DNA of 52,270 nt from Bradyrhizobium sp. (GCF_027451485.1 NZ_DAIDJE010000019.1:1-52270), one strand, 5' to 3'; counted from the first letter of the stretch, positions 26,757-36,289 are shown. The notes: generated from the letters alone by a model not told the origin. Translations and numbers: made by a program.

Positions 26757-28384
26757 AGCACCACAGCCTCCGGCGGCGTCTTGCCGCGGATCATGTCGCT
26801 CGCCTTGTCGGCGATCATCTGGGTCGACGCGTTGAGGTTGGCCGAAATCATCCGCGGCATGATCGAGGCATCGATCACCCGCAGACCGTCCAGGCCATGC
26901 ACGCGCAACTGGTCGTCCACCACGGCCCACGGCGCATTTGCCGGCCCCATCCGGCAGGTGCAACCGGGATGGAACGTGGTGGTGCCGCGCTTGGTGGCGG
27001 CCTGCAAAAACTCCTCGTCGGTCTGCACCTCGGGTCCTGGAAAATCCTCGTAGTCGTAATAAGGTTTGAGCGGGTCCGATTTCAAAAGCTTGCGCGCCAG
27101 CTTCATGCCGGCGACCACGACGCGGCGATCGAGTTCGGCGGTGAGATAATTGGTCTGGATGATCGGCGCTGCGAACGGATCGGACGAGCGGATGCGGACA
27201 TAACCGCGGCTCTCGGGGCGCTGCTGCCAGGAAGTGACCGTCATGCCGGGCAAATCCTCGAGCGCGCCCTGCACGCCTTCCTTGTAACTCGCCGGCGTGA
27301 AGGTCAGTTGCAGGTCGGAGCTCTCGGTGGTCTCGCCGGAATGCCAGAAGCAGTAGACCATGGTCGGCGACAGCGACAGCAGCCCGCGCCGCGTCGTCGC
27401 CCACTTGATGACTTCTCCCACCAGGCTAAGGCCGCGCCGGCGCTCGTTGATGGTCTTGATGTTCTTGACCCGCGCCACCGAGCGCGGCGCGTAGTGGTCC
27501 TGCAATCCTTCGCCGACCCCAGCCAGCGCATGACGCACCTCGATGCCATGCGATTTCAGCAGTTCGGGTGAGCCGACGCCGGACAATTGCAGGAGCTGCG
27601 GCGAGTTGTAGGCGCCGCCGGAGAGAATGACCTCCCTGGCCGCGCGCACCTCATGTAACGTGCCGTTCTGGCCGCCGCGCCGGTAACGCACGCCAACCGC
27701 GCGCCTGCCCTCGAAGACGATTTCGGTGGCATGCGCATGAGTGCGCACATCGATGTTGCCGCGTTTGAGCGCCGGATGCAGGAAGGCGGTGGCTGCACTG
27801 ACGCGAAGGCCATTCTTGATGGTGCGCTGCGCGTAGGACACGCCTTCCTGGATCGCGCCGTTGTAGTCGGGATTGCGCGGAATGCCGAGCGAGATCGCGC
27901 CTTCCATGAAGGCCTCGCAGAGCGGATCCTTCCAGTCCATCGTGGTGACGGTGAGATTGCCATCGCGTCCGCGATAGGTGTCGTCGCCGGGGCCAATGCG
28001 GGTTTCCAGGCGCTTGAAATACGGCAGCACGTCCGAATAGCCCCAGCCGCGATTGCCGAGTTGCGCCCAGGTGTTGAAGTCCTGGCGCTGGCCGCGGTTG
28101 TAGATGTGACCGTTGATCGAGGATGATCCGCCGAGCGTCTTGCCACGCGGCGCATAGATGCTGCGGCCACCGGTCCAGGGACCGACTTCCTGCTGATAGG
28201 CCCAGTTGACGCTGCGCATGTGGAAGGTTTTGATGAACCCCGCCGGCAGATGGATGTACGGATGCCAGTCGCGCGGCCCTGCTTCGAGCACACAGATTTT
28301 TGTGGCCGAATCCTCGCTCAGGCGATTGGCCAGCACGCAACCGGCCGAACCCGCGCCGATGATCACATAATCGAACGTATCCAT
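26753..28384 (-). CDS. GMC family FAD-dependent oxidoreductase
   Basis: A 543-residue flavoprotein of the glucose-methanol-choline family, close to choline dehydrogenase-like alcohol dehydrogenases. It has the FAD motif IIGAGSAGCVLANRL near the start, the second flavin signature PRGKTLGGSSSINGHIYNRG, GAYNSPQLLQLSGVG in the middle and, at the end, the active-site HPGCTCRMG and N-rich SANLNASTQMIADK region. The substrate is an alcohol that cannot be named. The start at 28384 is preferred over an ATG 14 codons upstream. A GNAT gene lies upstream on the same strand. Confidence 0.9.
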   Translation of the reverse strand: MDTFDYVIIGAGSAGCVLANRLSEDSATKICVLEAGPRDWHPYIHLPAGFIKTFHMRSVNWAYQQEVGPWTGGRSIYAPRGKTLGGSSSINGHIYNRGQRQDFNTWAQLGNRGWGYSDVLPYFKRLETRIGPGDDTYRGRDGNLTVTTMDWKDPLCEAFMEGAISLGIPRNPDYNGAIQEGVSYAQRTIKNGLRVSAATAFLHPALKRGNIDVRTHAHATEIVFEGRRAVGVRYRRGGQNGTLHEVRAAREVILSGGAYNSPQLLQLSGVGSPELLKSHGIEVRHALAGVGEGLQDHYAPRSVARVKNIKTINERRRGLSLVGEVIKWATTRRGLLSLSPTMVYCFWHSGETTESSDLQLTFTPASYKEGVQGALEDLPGMTVTSWQQRPESRGYVRIRSSDPFAAPIIQTNYLTAELDRRVVVAGMKLARKLLKSDPLKPYYDYEDFPGPEVQTDEEFLQAATKRGTTTFHPGCTCRMGPANAPWAVVDDQLRVHGLDGLRVIDASIMPRMISANLNASTQMIADKASDMIRGKTPPEAVVL

Positions 28385-28489
28385 TTTTCTGTTACGCCAA
28401 ATGCGTCCCTGGATTCCGGTCTTCATCTCTCCTTGGGAAAGACAGAGCCCACCGCCCGGTTGGCAAAGTTCGTCTCGTTCCCATGATGC

Positions 28490-29083
28490 TTACCGCAGCC
28501 TTTCGTTCAATTGATAACCCAGATGCGCCTTCGCCGTTGGCCATTCCGAGGCGATGATGCTGAACACCACGGTGTCGCGCAGCGTTCCGTTCGGCGCGAG
28601 CTGGTGGTTGCGCAGGATGCCGTCCTGCTTGGCGCCCAATCGCTCGATGCCGCGCCGGCTCTGATGATTGAAGAAATGCGTACGGAATTCGACCGCGATG
28701 CAATCCAGCTTTTCGAATGCATGGGTCAACAGCAACAACTTGCACTGGGTGTTGAGCGCCGTGCGTTGCACGCGTTTGGCATACCAGGTCGAGCCGATCT
28801 CGACACGCCGGTTCGCGGCATCGATGTTCATATAGGTCGACATGCCGGCGATCCGGCCATCGGCATCGAACACCGTGAACGGCAGCATCGAGCCTTTCGC
28901 CTGCAGGCCGATGCGCCGGTCGATCTCCTTTGCCATGTCGTCCGGCTTTGGAATCGAGGTATACCAGATCTTCCACAGATCGCCGTCCTTCACGGCGTCG
29001 GTGAGGCCGGCAAGATGGGCATGCGATAGCGGCTCGAGCCGCGCATGCGGGCCACTCAAAGTTACCGGTTCGGGCCAAGGCAT
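28490..29083 (-). CDS. GNAT family N-acetyltransferase
   Basis: A 197-residue acetyltransferase of the RimJ/RimL-like type. It uses acetyl-CoA to acetylate an amine, perhaps a protein N-terminus or a small molecule. Typical pieces are HLAGLTDAVKDGDLWK at the start, PFTVFDADGRIAGMSTYMN in the middle, VEIGSTWYAKRVQRTALN (the pre-pyrophosphate strand) and the HQSRRGIERLGAKQDGILRN motif B region. The GMC oxidoreductase gene follows 105 bases downstream, so co-transcription is possible. Confidence 0.87.
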   Translation of the reverse strand: MPWPEPVTLSGPHARLEPLSHAHLAGLTDAVKDGDLWKIWYTSIPKPDDMAKEIDRRIGLQAKGSMLPFTVFDADGRIAGMSTYMNIDAANRRVEIGSTWYAKRVQRTALNTQCKLLLLTHAFEKLDCIAVEFRTHFFNHQSRRGIERLGAKQDGILRNHQLAPNGTLRDTVVFSIIASEWPTAKAHLGYQLNERLR

Positions 29084-29109
29084 CTTATCTCCTTACAACT
29101 TCATCATTC

Positions 29110-29206
29110 AGGCGCGATGCGAAGCATCGAACTGTGGTACGCCCTTGCGCACCTTGAGAATCTCGAAACTCCGGACCTGGTCCTTCGGACCATCCCGCAT
29201 GACGTA
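29110..29206. repeat. degenerate GAATCTCG...CATGACG intergenic repeat
   Basis: The sequence from GGCGCGATGCGAAGCATCG through GGTCCTTCGGACC to CATGACG resembles the Bradyrhizobium palindromic repeat family, ending in a worn CCCGCATGACG instead of CCCGGAATGACG. It contains two perfect small hairpins (CGATGC / GCATCG and GGTCC / GGACC). Confidence 0.5.
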
Positions 29207-29213
29207 AGAGTCG

Positions 29214-30140
29214 TCATCGATTCAGGAAATTCAGCGGCAGGCCGGGCCGCGGCCAATCCATCGCCACGAGCTCACCCTTGCCGGACAAGGTAATGTAGGC
29301 GGTTTTCAGCTCCGGGCCGCCAAAGGCGATATTGGTCGTCACACGGTCGCCGGTCGGCACCTGCTCGACCAGCGTACCATCCGGAGCGATCACCGAGATG
29401 CAGCCGGAGATCAGGGTTGCAACGCAGATATTGCCGTTGGCCTCGACCGCCAGCGAATCGAACATCTGATAACCGCCGAGCCCTGCGATCGGTTTTCCGC
29501 GCTCGCCACGATAGATCACGTCGCGCGGCTTCACCACGCCTGGCTCCGGAATTTCATAGGCCCACAGCCGCGCCGTGGGCGTCTCGGCGATGTAGAGCGT
29601 CCTTTCGTCCGGCGACAGACCGATGCCATTGGCGGGCAACACGCCGTGTACGCCCTCGACGATCTCTTTCATGCCGGGCTTGAGATAATAGAACGCGCCG
29701 ACATCCATCTCGCGCGCGCGCCGCTTGCCGAGATCGGAAAACCAGAGCCCGCCGTGCCGGTCGAAGACCAGATCATTCGGCCCGCGCAGATCATGTTCGC
29801 CGCATTTCGTCACGACAGTCTCGACCCTGCCGCTCTGCAAATCTATGCGCTGGATCGAGCCGCCGAGATAATCGTCCGGCTGCGCCCCCGGCATCACGGT
29901 GTTGCGCGTCGGGATCCAGGAGAAACCGCCGTTGTTGCAGATGTAGATCTTGCCGTCCGGACCGAGCGCTGCACCGTTTGGTCCGCCGGGAATTTGCGCG
30001 ATCACTTCCTTGCGCCCGTCGGGATAGACCCGCGTCAGCCGCCGGCCGCGGATTTCGACCAGGACAACCGAGCCGTCGGGCATTGCCACCGGACCTTCCG
30101 GAAATTCGAGATCCGTAGCGAGCACGCGAAGTTCAGCCAT
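29214..30140 (-). CDS. SMP-30/gluconolactonase-like protein
   Basis: A 308-residue six-bladed beta-propeller of the SMP-30/gluconolactonase/LRE family, which hydrolyses sugar lactones and related esters with a bound divalent metal. Family pieces are LEFPEGPVAMPDGSVVLVEI at the start, NNGGFSW, GPNDLVFDRHGGLWFSD (metal-binding Asn/Asp) and NGIGLSPDERTLYIAET. The start at 30140 follows GGGAGGG. No signal peptide, so cytoplasmic. An AraC-family gene lies upstream on the same strand and may regulate it. Confidence 0.9.
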   Translation of the reverse strand: MAELRVLATDLEFPEGPVAMPDGSVVLVEIRGRRLTRVYPDGRKEVIAQIPGGPNGAALGPDGKIYICNNGGFSWIPTRNTVMPGAQPDDYLGGSIQRIDLQSGRVETVVTKCGEHDLRGPNDLVFDRHGGLWFSDLGKRRAREMDVGAFYYLKPGMKEIVEGVHGVLPANGIGLSPDERTLYIAETPTARLWAYEIPEPGVVKPRDVIYRGERGKPIAGLGGYQMFDSLAVEANGNICVATLISGCISVIAPDGTLVEQVPTGDRVTTNIAFGGPELKTAYITLSGKGELVAMDWPRPGLPLNFLNR

Positions 30141-30211
30141 CAATTCCCTCCCCAACGCTTCTTTCGAACAACGTTAGGGCAAAGCAGCAGCAGCATGCAA
30201 GCAGCTGCAAC

Positions 30212-31087
30212 TCATCGGCAACGCAAAGCAGGACTGCCGGCAGGCGTGGCGGTCTGGTTCTGCACGGGCACCCAGATCTCGAAACCGCCATTGCCGGTGA
30301 GGGGATCGAAATTTTCGTCGTAGCGCTCGAAATTCGGCGCGTCGGCAACCTTCAGGCCCGAGGCCGGCAGCCAGTGGTTCCAGATCGTGTTGACGGTGCG
30401 GCGAATGGTCGAGATGTGTTCGCGATCGGTGAACACGGCAAAGCGCTGTTCGGGAATCCGCACACGAAAGAACGGTCGCGGCAGTCCGGAGAAGTCGGAG
30501 ACTTCGACGCCGGCGACATAGTCGAAATTGCCGGCATCGTCGCCGTTGCAGCAGACGCCATAGGCGATCTTGCCGACACGACGGGGAATATCGTCTTCCA
30601 CCTGGTGAAAGCGCTGCCACTGGCCGGGAATGCCGGCGCCGTTTTCGTGATTGTAACGCTCGCCGATCCCGGCAATCAGCAAGGGCTTTGAGGTTTCGAA
30701 GCGCGGAGGTTCGAGGTTTTTGATGAATGAAGAGTCCATCTGGATCGGCTCCTGAAGCTTGAGATCACCGACGCAAGAGAGGCTGCGAACGGTCTCGGGT
30801 GTGAGCCCGAAATGGTCGCGGAACGCGCGGGTAAACGCTTCGTGGGAGCCGTAATCCGCCTCCAGCGCCAGCGTGAGGATATCCGGCGCACCGGCCGCAA
30901 GCGCCCGCGCCGCCTCGCTGAGACGGCGCGCGCGCACATACCGCATCACCGAAAAGCCTGTCGCTGCGGCAAACGCCCGGACCATATGAAACCGCGACAC
31001 CCCGGCTACGCCAGAAATGTCGTCGAGCGAGAGTTCACCGGCCAAATGACTTTCGATGAACCAGAGCGCTTTTTGGGCGGGATTCAT
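30212..31087 (-). CDS. AraC family regulator with GyrI-like effector domain
   Basis: A 291-residue transcription regulator. The N-terminal 110 residues hold two helix-turn-helix motifs of the AraC type (LSLDDISGVAGVSRFHMVRAF and ADYGSHEAFTRAFRDHFGLTP). The rest is a GyrI-like/AraC effector-binding domain (from about 125) that may sense a small molecule, with a typical FRVRIPEQRFAVF strand. This layout resembles Rob or SoxS-like regulators with a C-terminal sensor. Frame-open sequence extends 36 codons upstream, but MNPAQKALWFIE is the natural start. The SMP-30 gene is 71 bases downstream. Confidence 0.88.
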   Translation of the reverse strand: MNPAQKALWFIESHLAGELSLDDISGVAGVSRFHMVRAFAAATGFSVMRYVRARRLSEAARALAAGAPDILTLALEADYGSHEAFTRAFRDHFGLTPETVRSLSCVGDLKLQEPIQMDSSFIKNLEPPRFETSKPLLIAGIGERYNHENGAGIPGQWQRFHQVEDDIPRRVGKIAYGVCCNGDDAGNFDYVAGVEVSDFSGLPRPFFRVRIPEQRFAVFTDREHISTIRRTVNTIWNHWLPASGLKVADAPNFERYDENFDPLTGNGGFEIWVPVQNQTATPAGSPALRCR

Positions 31088-31221
31088 GAGATCAGGTTCT
31101 CGGAGATCATTCACTCGGGGGAGTTTGGTCGGGCGACTGCCCCATGCAAGCTGTGCCATCATGCGCAGGCGTCGCACGCCGCATTTGATCGCCATTGCGC
31201 TTCGGCCCGCGCGCGAAGGAC

Positions 31222-31614
31222 CTATTTATCGCCCTGCTTCGCCGCGTCCTTTCCAGTTCCATCCTTGGCGGCCGCGTCTTTGGCAGCGGTCGCGCCGTCG
31301 GCGGTCTTGCCCTGTGCGACTTTCAGGTCATCGACAGCCTTCTGAAGCGTCGCGACGTTCGCTTTCAGCGCCTCGACTGCCCGGTTTGTGGCGTTCAGTT
31401 TCTGCTGATGGTCCAAAGTCAATTTGGCGACGGTCTTCTGAAGGAACTCGACATTGCTTTGCAGGCAACTGGTGCGACGCTCCATCGTCTTTTCGACGGT
31501 GCAGACTTCGATACCGGGAACATCCTGCGCGCGGGCGGGGCGCACGCCGGGTGCGAGCAGCGCCGCGAGGCAAGAGCAAAGGCAAAGTCCGCCAACCAAA
31601 CGGCCGATCATCAA
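31222..31614 (-). CDS. secreted coiled-coil protein of unknown function
   Basis: A 130-residue exported protein with a signal peptide ending RPARA-QDV. After two cysteines (EVCTVE and TSCLQS) comes a coiled-coil region of about 50 residues (FLQKTVAKLTLDHQQKLN through LQKAVDDLKVAQ). The C-terminus is a low-complexity Ala/Lys/Asp/Gly stretch. No family recognised. It diverges from the small plus-strand gene at 31769. Confidence 0.75.
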   Translation of the reverse strand: MMIGRLVGGLCLCSCLAALLAPGVRPARAQDVPGIEVCTVEKTMERRTSCLQSNVEFLQKTVAKLTLDHQQKLNATNRAVEALKANVATLQKAVDDLKVAQGKTADGATAAKDAAAKDGTGKDAAKQGDK

Positions 31615-31768
31615 ACCCTCGTTTCTGTTGATGTCTTGCGGTAAACTTCTTGCGAGCGAGCCTTCCGGCTGTGGATGCTACCACACTGCCACCCCAATCG
31701 GGCGTTGACCTTGATCGCCATTGCGCGGGCCCTCGCCCGCCAAAATTCAACTTGAAGCGGGATTAGAC

Positions 31769-31975
31769 ATGGCAACGCGCGAAAAACGGTTGGCCCAATT
31801 CGATGGTGAGGGAGCGCCGCCGCCGGATCTGCCGGTCCAGGTGTTGTGTGAGGATCAGAGCGGCACCTATGAGCTGCCGTTCGCCTGCCGCTTTGTTGAC
31901 GGGGCGTGGCACAATCATGAGTCCGGCGGCACGCTGGAGGCCAATGTGGTCGCATGGCGTCGGCGCCGAAACTGA
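31769..31975 (+). CDS. small protein of unknown function
   Basis: A 68-residue soluble protein (MATREKRLAQFDGEGAPPPD...). A Cys-containing middle (VQVLCEDQSGTYELPFAC) leads to a Trp/His segment (DGAWHNHESGG). I recall similar short unnamed proteins in Bradyrhizobium. The ATG at 31769 has a weak AAGCGGG upstream. The role is unknown. Confidence 0.65.
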   Translation: MATREKRLAQFDGEGAPPPDLPVQVLCEDQSGTYELPFACRFVDGAWHNHESGGTLEANVVAWRRRRN

Positions 31976-32274
31976 ATCGCCGCGCAAGGTCATGAGCTGT
32001 CTCAAAATGCGACGCGAACGTGCCTTGCCGTTAAGAAACGGAACGCGCGCGGAACGAACCGCGCCCGAATCGGCCGAATCGCCGTGTACGCCGATGTTCA
32101 CGGCTAGATGTCGTGACGAGCCACGCGGCGGACACTAGATAACGACCGCCGCATTTTCACAGGGTGATAGACTTGCTTCTCAAAGGTTAACCGCGCCGTT
32201 TCCGCCTTTGCACGCGCTCGCCACCCCGCTAATAGAGATCGGCAAAACAAGGCCGTCCCCGGGGAGGATTTTTC

Positions 32275-33066
32275 ATGCGCTTTCCAGCCATCCATTTTCG
32301 CTATCTGACTCTGGGCGTCGCCGCCGCGCTTTGGTTGACCGCCTCGACGCAAGCGGCCGAAATCCATGTCATGATCTCGGGCGGATTCTCGGCGGCCTAT
32401 AACGCGCTGGTGCCGGCGTTCGAGAAAGCCACGGGCAACAAGGTGATCACGGCCTATGGCCCGTCGATGGGCACCACGGTCAACGCGATCCCGGTGCGGC
32501 TCGGGCGCGGCGAACCCGCCGACGTTCTGATTTTGGTGGGCTATGCACTCGACGACCTGATCAAGCAGGGCAAGGCGATCGCGGGCAGCAAGGTCGATCT
32601 CGTCAACTCCAAGATCGGCGTCGCGGTAAAGGCCGGCGCGCCGAAGCCTGACATCTCGACGGCGGACGCCGTCAAGCACGCGCTGCTCGCGGCCAAATCC
32701 GTCGCCTATTCCGACAGCGCCAGTGGCGTCTATGTCTCGACCGTGATGTTCGACAAGCTCGGTATCGCCGCCGAGATGAAGGACAAGGCGAAGAAAATCC
32801 CTGCTACGCCCGTTGCGGAGATCGTGGCGAAGGGCGAAGCCGAACTCGGTCTTCAGCAGATCAGCGAGCTGAAGCCGGTTCACGGCGTCGACATCGTCGG
32901 TCCGCTGCCGGATAGCTTGCAGAAGATCACCGTGTTTTCCGCCGGTATCGCCACCGGCGCGAAGGAGCCGGAAGCCGGCAAGGCGCTGATCAAGTTCCTT
33001 GCTTCGCCTGCGGCTAGGGAGACGATCATCAACAGCGGTCTCGAGCCGATCGAGGGCGGGAAGTAG
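32275..33066 (+). CDS. ModA-like periplasmic substrate-binding protein
   Basis: A 263-residue exported binding protein of the molybdate-binding (ModA) class. The signal peptide ends TQA-AEI, and the ligand-site strand VMISGGFSAAYNALVPAF replaces the usual AASL start of true ModA. It also has GEPADVLILVGYALDDL and YSDSASGVYVSTVMF. The differences suggest a ligand other than molybdate. No modB or modC permease gene is adjacent, so it is an orphan binding protein. GGGGAGG precedes the ATG. Confidence 0.85.
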   Translation: MRFPAIHFRYLTLGVAAALWLTASTQAAEIHVMISGGFSAAYNALVPAFEKATGNKVITAYGPSMGTTVNAIPVRLGRGEPADVLILVGYALDDLIKQGKAIAGSKVDLVNSKIGVAVKAGAPKPDISTADAVKHALLAAKSVAYSDSASGVYVSTVMFDKLGIAAEMKDKAKKIPATPVAEIVAKGEAELGLQQISELKPVHGVDIVGPLPDSLQKITVFSAGIATGAKEPEAGKALIKFLASPAARETIINSGLEPIEGGK

Positions 33067-33089
33067 TTGCGTCCGCACGAAAGGTGAAA

Positions 33090-33134
33090 CACCTCTCCCC
33101 TTGCCCTTGCGGGCCCCGAAAAGGGGGAGAGGTG
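33090..33134. terminator. long hairpin between convergent binding-protein genes
   Basis: CACCTCTCCCC-TT pairs with AAGGGGGAGAGGTG (one-base bulge) around a GC-rich loop, 24 bases after the stop of the ModA-like gene. CCTCTCCCC hairpins of this kind are common between genes in this group and may end both transcripts. Confidence 0.6.
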
Positions 33135-33144
33135 AAGGAAACGA

Positions 33145-33942
33145 CTACTTCGTCGGCAACGGCGTGTCCTTCAGACCGTTATCGTCGAACGCCTTGCGCA
33201 ACAGGCCGTTGGTCTTGGCGTCCGTCAGGAACTTGCTGGCATATTGCAGCGACAGCGGATGATTGAGCGGCACCGCGACCGCGGTGATCGTCTGCTTGAA
33301 GGTTTCATCCAGCACGCGCGTACCGGGAATTTTTTTAGCCAGCGCGTTGAGCTGATCGCGCGACAGCGCGAAGGCATCGATCTTGCCGTCTTTCAGCAGA
33401 TTGAAGATTTCATCGAAGGTCTGATAGCCCGTGACCTTGGCGTTCTTCAGATGCGCCACCGCGCCGCGCATGGTGGTGGTATTGTTGACGGCCGCGACGT
33501 TGACGCCCGGCTGATCGAGACTGGCGTAATCCTTGATCGTCGAACCCGCCTTGACGATGTAGGTGGCCTCTGCGACTTCATAGATAGGGCCGAACGATAT
33601 CTTCTTGGCGCGCTCGGCATCTTCCGGCAGGAAGCTGACGTCCCAGGCGCCCTTGGCGGCCGCATCCGTGATCTGTCCCGAATTCGGAAACGGGACATAT
33701 TCGACGGGCAGACCGAGTTGATCGGCCATCGCCTTGCCGAGCTCGACGGGCACGCCGGCGTAACCGTTCTCCGTTTTCCTGGACCAATAGGCGCCGCCCG
33801 CGGCGCTGATCCCGATCGCCACCCGTAACTTGCCGGTCGGCGCGATCTCATTCTTCAGGGCGTCGGCATTGGCCGTCCCGGTCATCATGAACGCAACTCC
33901 CAGAATAAGACCGCCAATCCGCGGCTGGAAAATTTGGCGCAT
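33145..33942 (-). CDS. polar amino-acid-type ABC transporter substrate-binding protein
   Basis: A 265-residue periplasmic binding protein of family 3 (SBP_bac_3), used for amino acids and related solutes. The signal peptide ends ANADA. Family pieces are TGKLRVAIGISAAGGAY at the start, ELGKAMADQLGLPVEYVPF, the hinge AAKGAWDVSFLPEDAERAKKISF and the second-lobe GKIDAFALSRDQLNALAKK. No permease genes are adjacent, so this is a second orphan binding protein beside the ModA-like one, on the opposite strand. Confidence 0.9.
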   Translation of the reverse strand: MRQIFQPRIGGLILGVAFMMTGTANADALKNEIAPTGKLRVAIGISAAGGAYWSRKTENGYAGVPVELGKAMADQLGLPVEYVPFPNSGQITDAAAKGAWDVSFLPEDAERAKKISFGPIYEVAEATYIVKAGSTIKDYASLDQPGVNVAAVNNTTTMRGAVAHLKNAKVTGYQTFDEIFNLLKDGKIDAFALSRDQLNALAKKIPGTRVLDETFKQTITAVAVPLNHPLSLQYASKFLTDAKTNGLLRKAFDDNGLKDTPLPTK

Positions 33943-34044
33943 GTCCGGCTCCCGTTGGCCCTTCGTGAAGCATTGGACCTTTGAAGCCCATTATGGCCGA
34001 TCGGCGGAAAGCGCAACACCGCGCCTGCCATAAAAACTCAGCTT

Positions 34045-34692
34045 CTATCCGCCTTGGGCGGCGGGCCGCCCTGAGAGGATCGGTCCAAACGCCTCACGGT
34101 TGACACGCCAGGCACGCCGATATTCGAGGATGCGCGCAGTCTCGTTGGCGACGTGCTCGCCAAACATCTGCGATAGTAAATGCAGCGTGGTGTCGATGCA
34201 GAGCGTGACGCCGCCGCCAGTCACCACTTTGTCTGGCCGCTCGACCAGCATCGCCTCGCGCACGTCGATCTCGGGATATCTCTCGCGCATGATGGCAACA
34301 GGCGACGTCTCCGGCGGCACGACTTCGATTTTTGTCGTGGCAGGTTCGCCATCGAGCACGCCGCTGACGGCGAGGATCATGCCTCCGGTGCAGACAGACG
34401 CGATACGGGATGAGGCGTGCACGCGGCGAACATAGTCGAGCGTTGCGGGCGCTTTCGCCTGCGCTGCCCAGCCGGGGCCGCCGGTGAAGATGACGACGTC
34501 GCAACCGGGCGCGTCATCAATGTCGTAGTCGGCAGTTACCTTCAGTCCGTTGGCGAGCGCAACAGGACCGCGAGAAGGCGCTATTGTGCAAATCGAGATT
34601 TCCGGCACGATCCGCTGCGCCATCGACAGCACGCCGTAGGTCGCAAGATCGATCGGTTCGACACCGTCATAAATGAAGATGCCGAACCGCAT
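34045..34692 (-). CDS. DJ-1/PfpI family protein
   Basis: A 215-residue protein with a class I glutamine amidotransferase-like fold. The nucleophile elbow is Cys101 in ASVCTGGMILA, and an early acidic residue is in IYDGVEPIDLATY. It resembles isonitrile hydratase (InhA) and the sensor half of GlxA-type regulators, but lacks the C-terminal AraC DNA-binding region. The MHS transporter gene ends seven bases upstream, so both genes are in one operon. Confidence 0.88.
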   Translation of the reverse strand: MRFGIFIYDGVEPIDLATYGVLSMAQRIVPEISICTIAPSRGPVALANGLKVTADYDIDDAPGCDVVIFTGGPGWAAQAKAPATLDYVRRVHASSRIASVCTGGMILAVSGVLDGEPATTKIEVVPPETSPVAIMRERYPEIDVREAMLVERPDKVVTGGGVTLCIDTTLHLLSQMFGEHVANETARILEYRRAWRVNREAFGPILSGRPAAQGG

Positions 34693-34699
34693 AGCGCGA

Positions 34700-36007
34700 T
34701 CAATCCCTCAGCGCCGCGCCGCGGGTCTCATGCGCCGCCAGCGCCGCCGCAAGCGTGATCAGGGCCAGCACGATCATCATGATCGAGACACCGCTGGTTC
34801 CGCCGAAATAGCCGACCATCACGGTCGCGAGGATCGGTGCGAAACCGCCGCCGATCGCGGCCGACGCCTGGAAGCCGAAGGAGGCGCCGCTATAGCGAAT
34901 GCGCGCGCCGAACAGTTCCGGGAAGTAGCAGGACTCCGGCCCGAACATCATGCCATGACCGAAATTCATCGCAATCGTCACGGCGGTGAAGATCAATACC
35001 GCGCTCTTGCTGTCGACCATCCAGAACAGCGGAAACGCAAAGGCAATCGAGAACAGCGCACCCATAATATAAAGCGGGCGCCGGCCGATCTTGTCGGACA
35101 GCCATCCGAACAGCGGCAGGGTGATGAGTTCGAACAGCGCGGCGTAAAGCACGGCATCCAACAACATCGCCTTCGGCACGCCGAGCTTGCCCGTGGCATA
35201 GCCGACGATGAAGACGGAGAGCATGTAGACCCAGGACACTTCGGAAAGTTTCAGGCCTACTGCGATCAAAAATGTCCTGGTGTTTCTGCCGACGACTTCG
35301 GCCACCGGATTGCCGGACAGGCCATCGCGCCGCTTCAAACCTTCAAACACCGGCGTTTCCGGCACGCGCGAACGCACGAAAGTGCCGATGCCCAGCAGGA
35401 GGATGCTGGCCAGGAACGGAATCCGCCAGCCATAGCTGGCGAAATCCGCATCCGGCAGCTTGGCCACAAGTGAGAACACCAGTGTCGCCAGCACGAGACC
35501 GATCGGAAAGCCGATCTGCACGAAGCTGGTATAGAAGCCGCGCTTGTCGGCGGGCGCGTGCTCCAGCACCATCAGCGAGGCGCCGCCCCATTCCCCACCG
35601 AGGCCTATGCCCTGGACGATCCGCAGGATCATCAGGAGGATCGGCGCGAATACCCCGATGGTTTGGTAGGTCGGCAACAACCCGATGCAGAAGGTGCTCA
35701 AGCCCATGATGAAGAGGGTCAGCACCAGCATGGATTTGCGGCCCAGCCGGTCGCCGAAATGGCCGAACAGGGCCCCGCCGAGCGGTCTCGCCAGAAAGCC
35801 GACCGCGTAGGTGCCAAGCGCGGCAAGCGTGCTGGCCAACGGATCGAAAGTCGGGAAAAAGGCCCTGTTGAACACGAGCGTCGCAGCGGTCGCGTAGATC
35901 AGAAAATCGTACCATTCGATAATCGTACCGAAGCAGCTCGCGAACACGATCGAGTTCATTTTCGAGTGCTCGCCGCCGGCCATCGGCGCTGTGGTTGCAA
36001 TGGTCAT
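34700..36007 (-). CDS. MFS transporter, metabolite:proton symporter type
   Basis: A 435-residue inner-membrane transporter with 12 membrane segments. It belongs to the MHS group, which imports organic acids and osmolytes with protons (as in ShiA, KgtP, ProP). Signatures are GTIIEWYDFLIYATAA near the start, RPLGGALFGHFGDRLGRK between helices 2 and 3, and GEWGGASLMVLEHAP. The substrate is unknown. The start at 36007 follows GGAGGG. The DJ-1/PfpI gene follows with a 7-base gap. An AraC-type remnant lies upstream. Confidence 0.92.
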   Translation of the reverse strand: MTIATTAPMAGGEHSKMNSIVFASCFGTIIEWYDFLIYATAATLVFNRAFFPTFDPLASTLAALGTYAVGFLARPLGGALFGHFGDRLGRKSMLVLTLFIMGLSTFCIGLLPTYQTIGVFAPILLMILRIVQGIGLGGEWGGASLMVLEHAPADKRGFYTSFVQIGFPIGLVLATLVFSLVAKLPDADFASYGWRIPFLASILLLGIGTFVRSRVPETPVFEGLKRRDGLSGNPVAEVVGRNTRTFLIAVGLKLSEVSWVYMLSVFIVGYATGKLGVPKAMLLDAVLYAALFELITLPLFGWLSDKIGRRPLYIMGALFSIAFAFPLFWMVDSKSAVLIFTAVTIAMNFGHGMMFGPESCYFPELFGARIRYSGASFGFQASAAIGGGFAPILATVMVGYFGGTSGVSIMMIVLALITLAAALAAHETRGAALRD

Positions 36008-36289
36008 CGGCCCTCCGCTCGTCTGCGAATGCCCTGTCCAAATGCGACACAACAGGGCGTCGGCCGATATGAATGCAAGCAGCATGCCGGACCGAAGTCC
36101 CAGTTCAGGACAACCCGGCGCCTATACTGCCATCGGCGGCGCCTTTTGGCGGGTCGGAGCCGAATTCAGCGCGGCCAGAGGGCCGGGGTGCGGATTTCCA
36201 CGGGCAGGATCAGGGCAGCGGCAATGGTCAGCAGGCAGAGACCGGCCGCGCCGCCGAGCTGGCACCGGCCGATCCCGCTGGCATGAAAG

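Noticed and set aside
25905..27404. 499-codon minus-strand ORF
   Set aside because: It covers the MoxR gene in antisense and the end of the GMC gene in another frame; no domain is visible.
32275..33066. molybdate uptake system
   Set aside because: Only a ModA-like binding protein is present, with an altered ligand-site start and no modBC genes.
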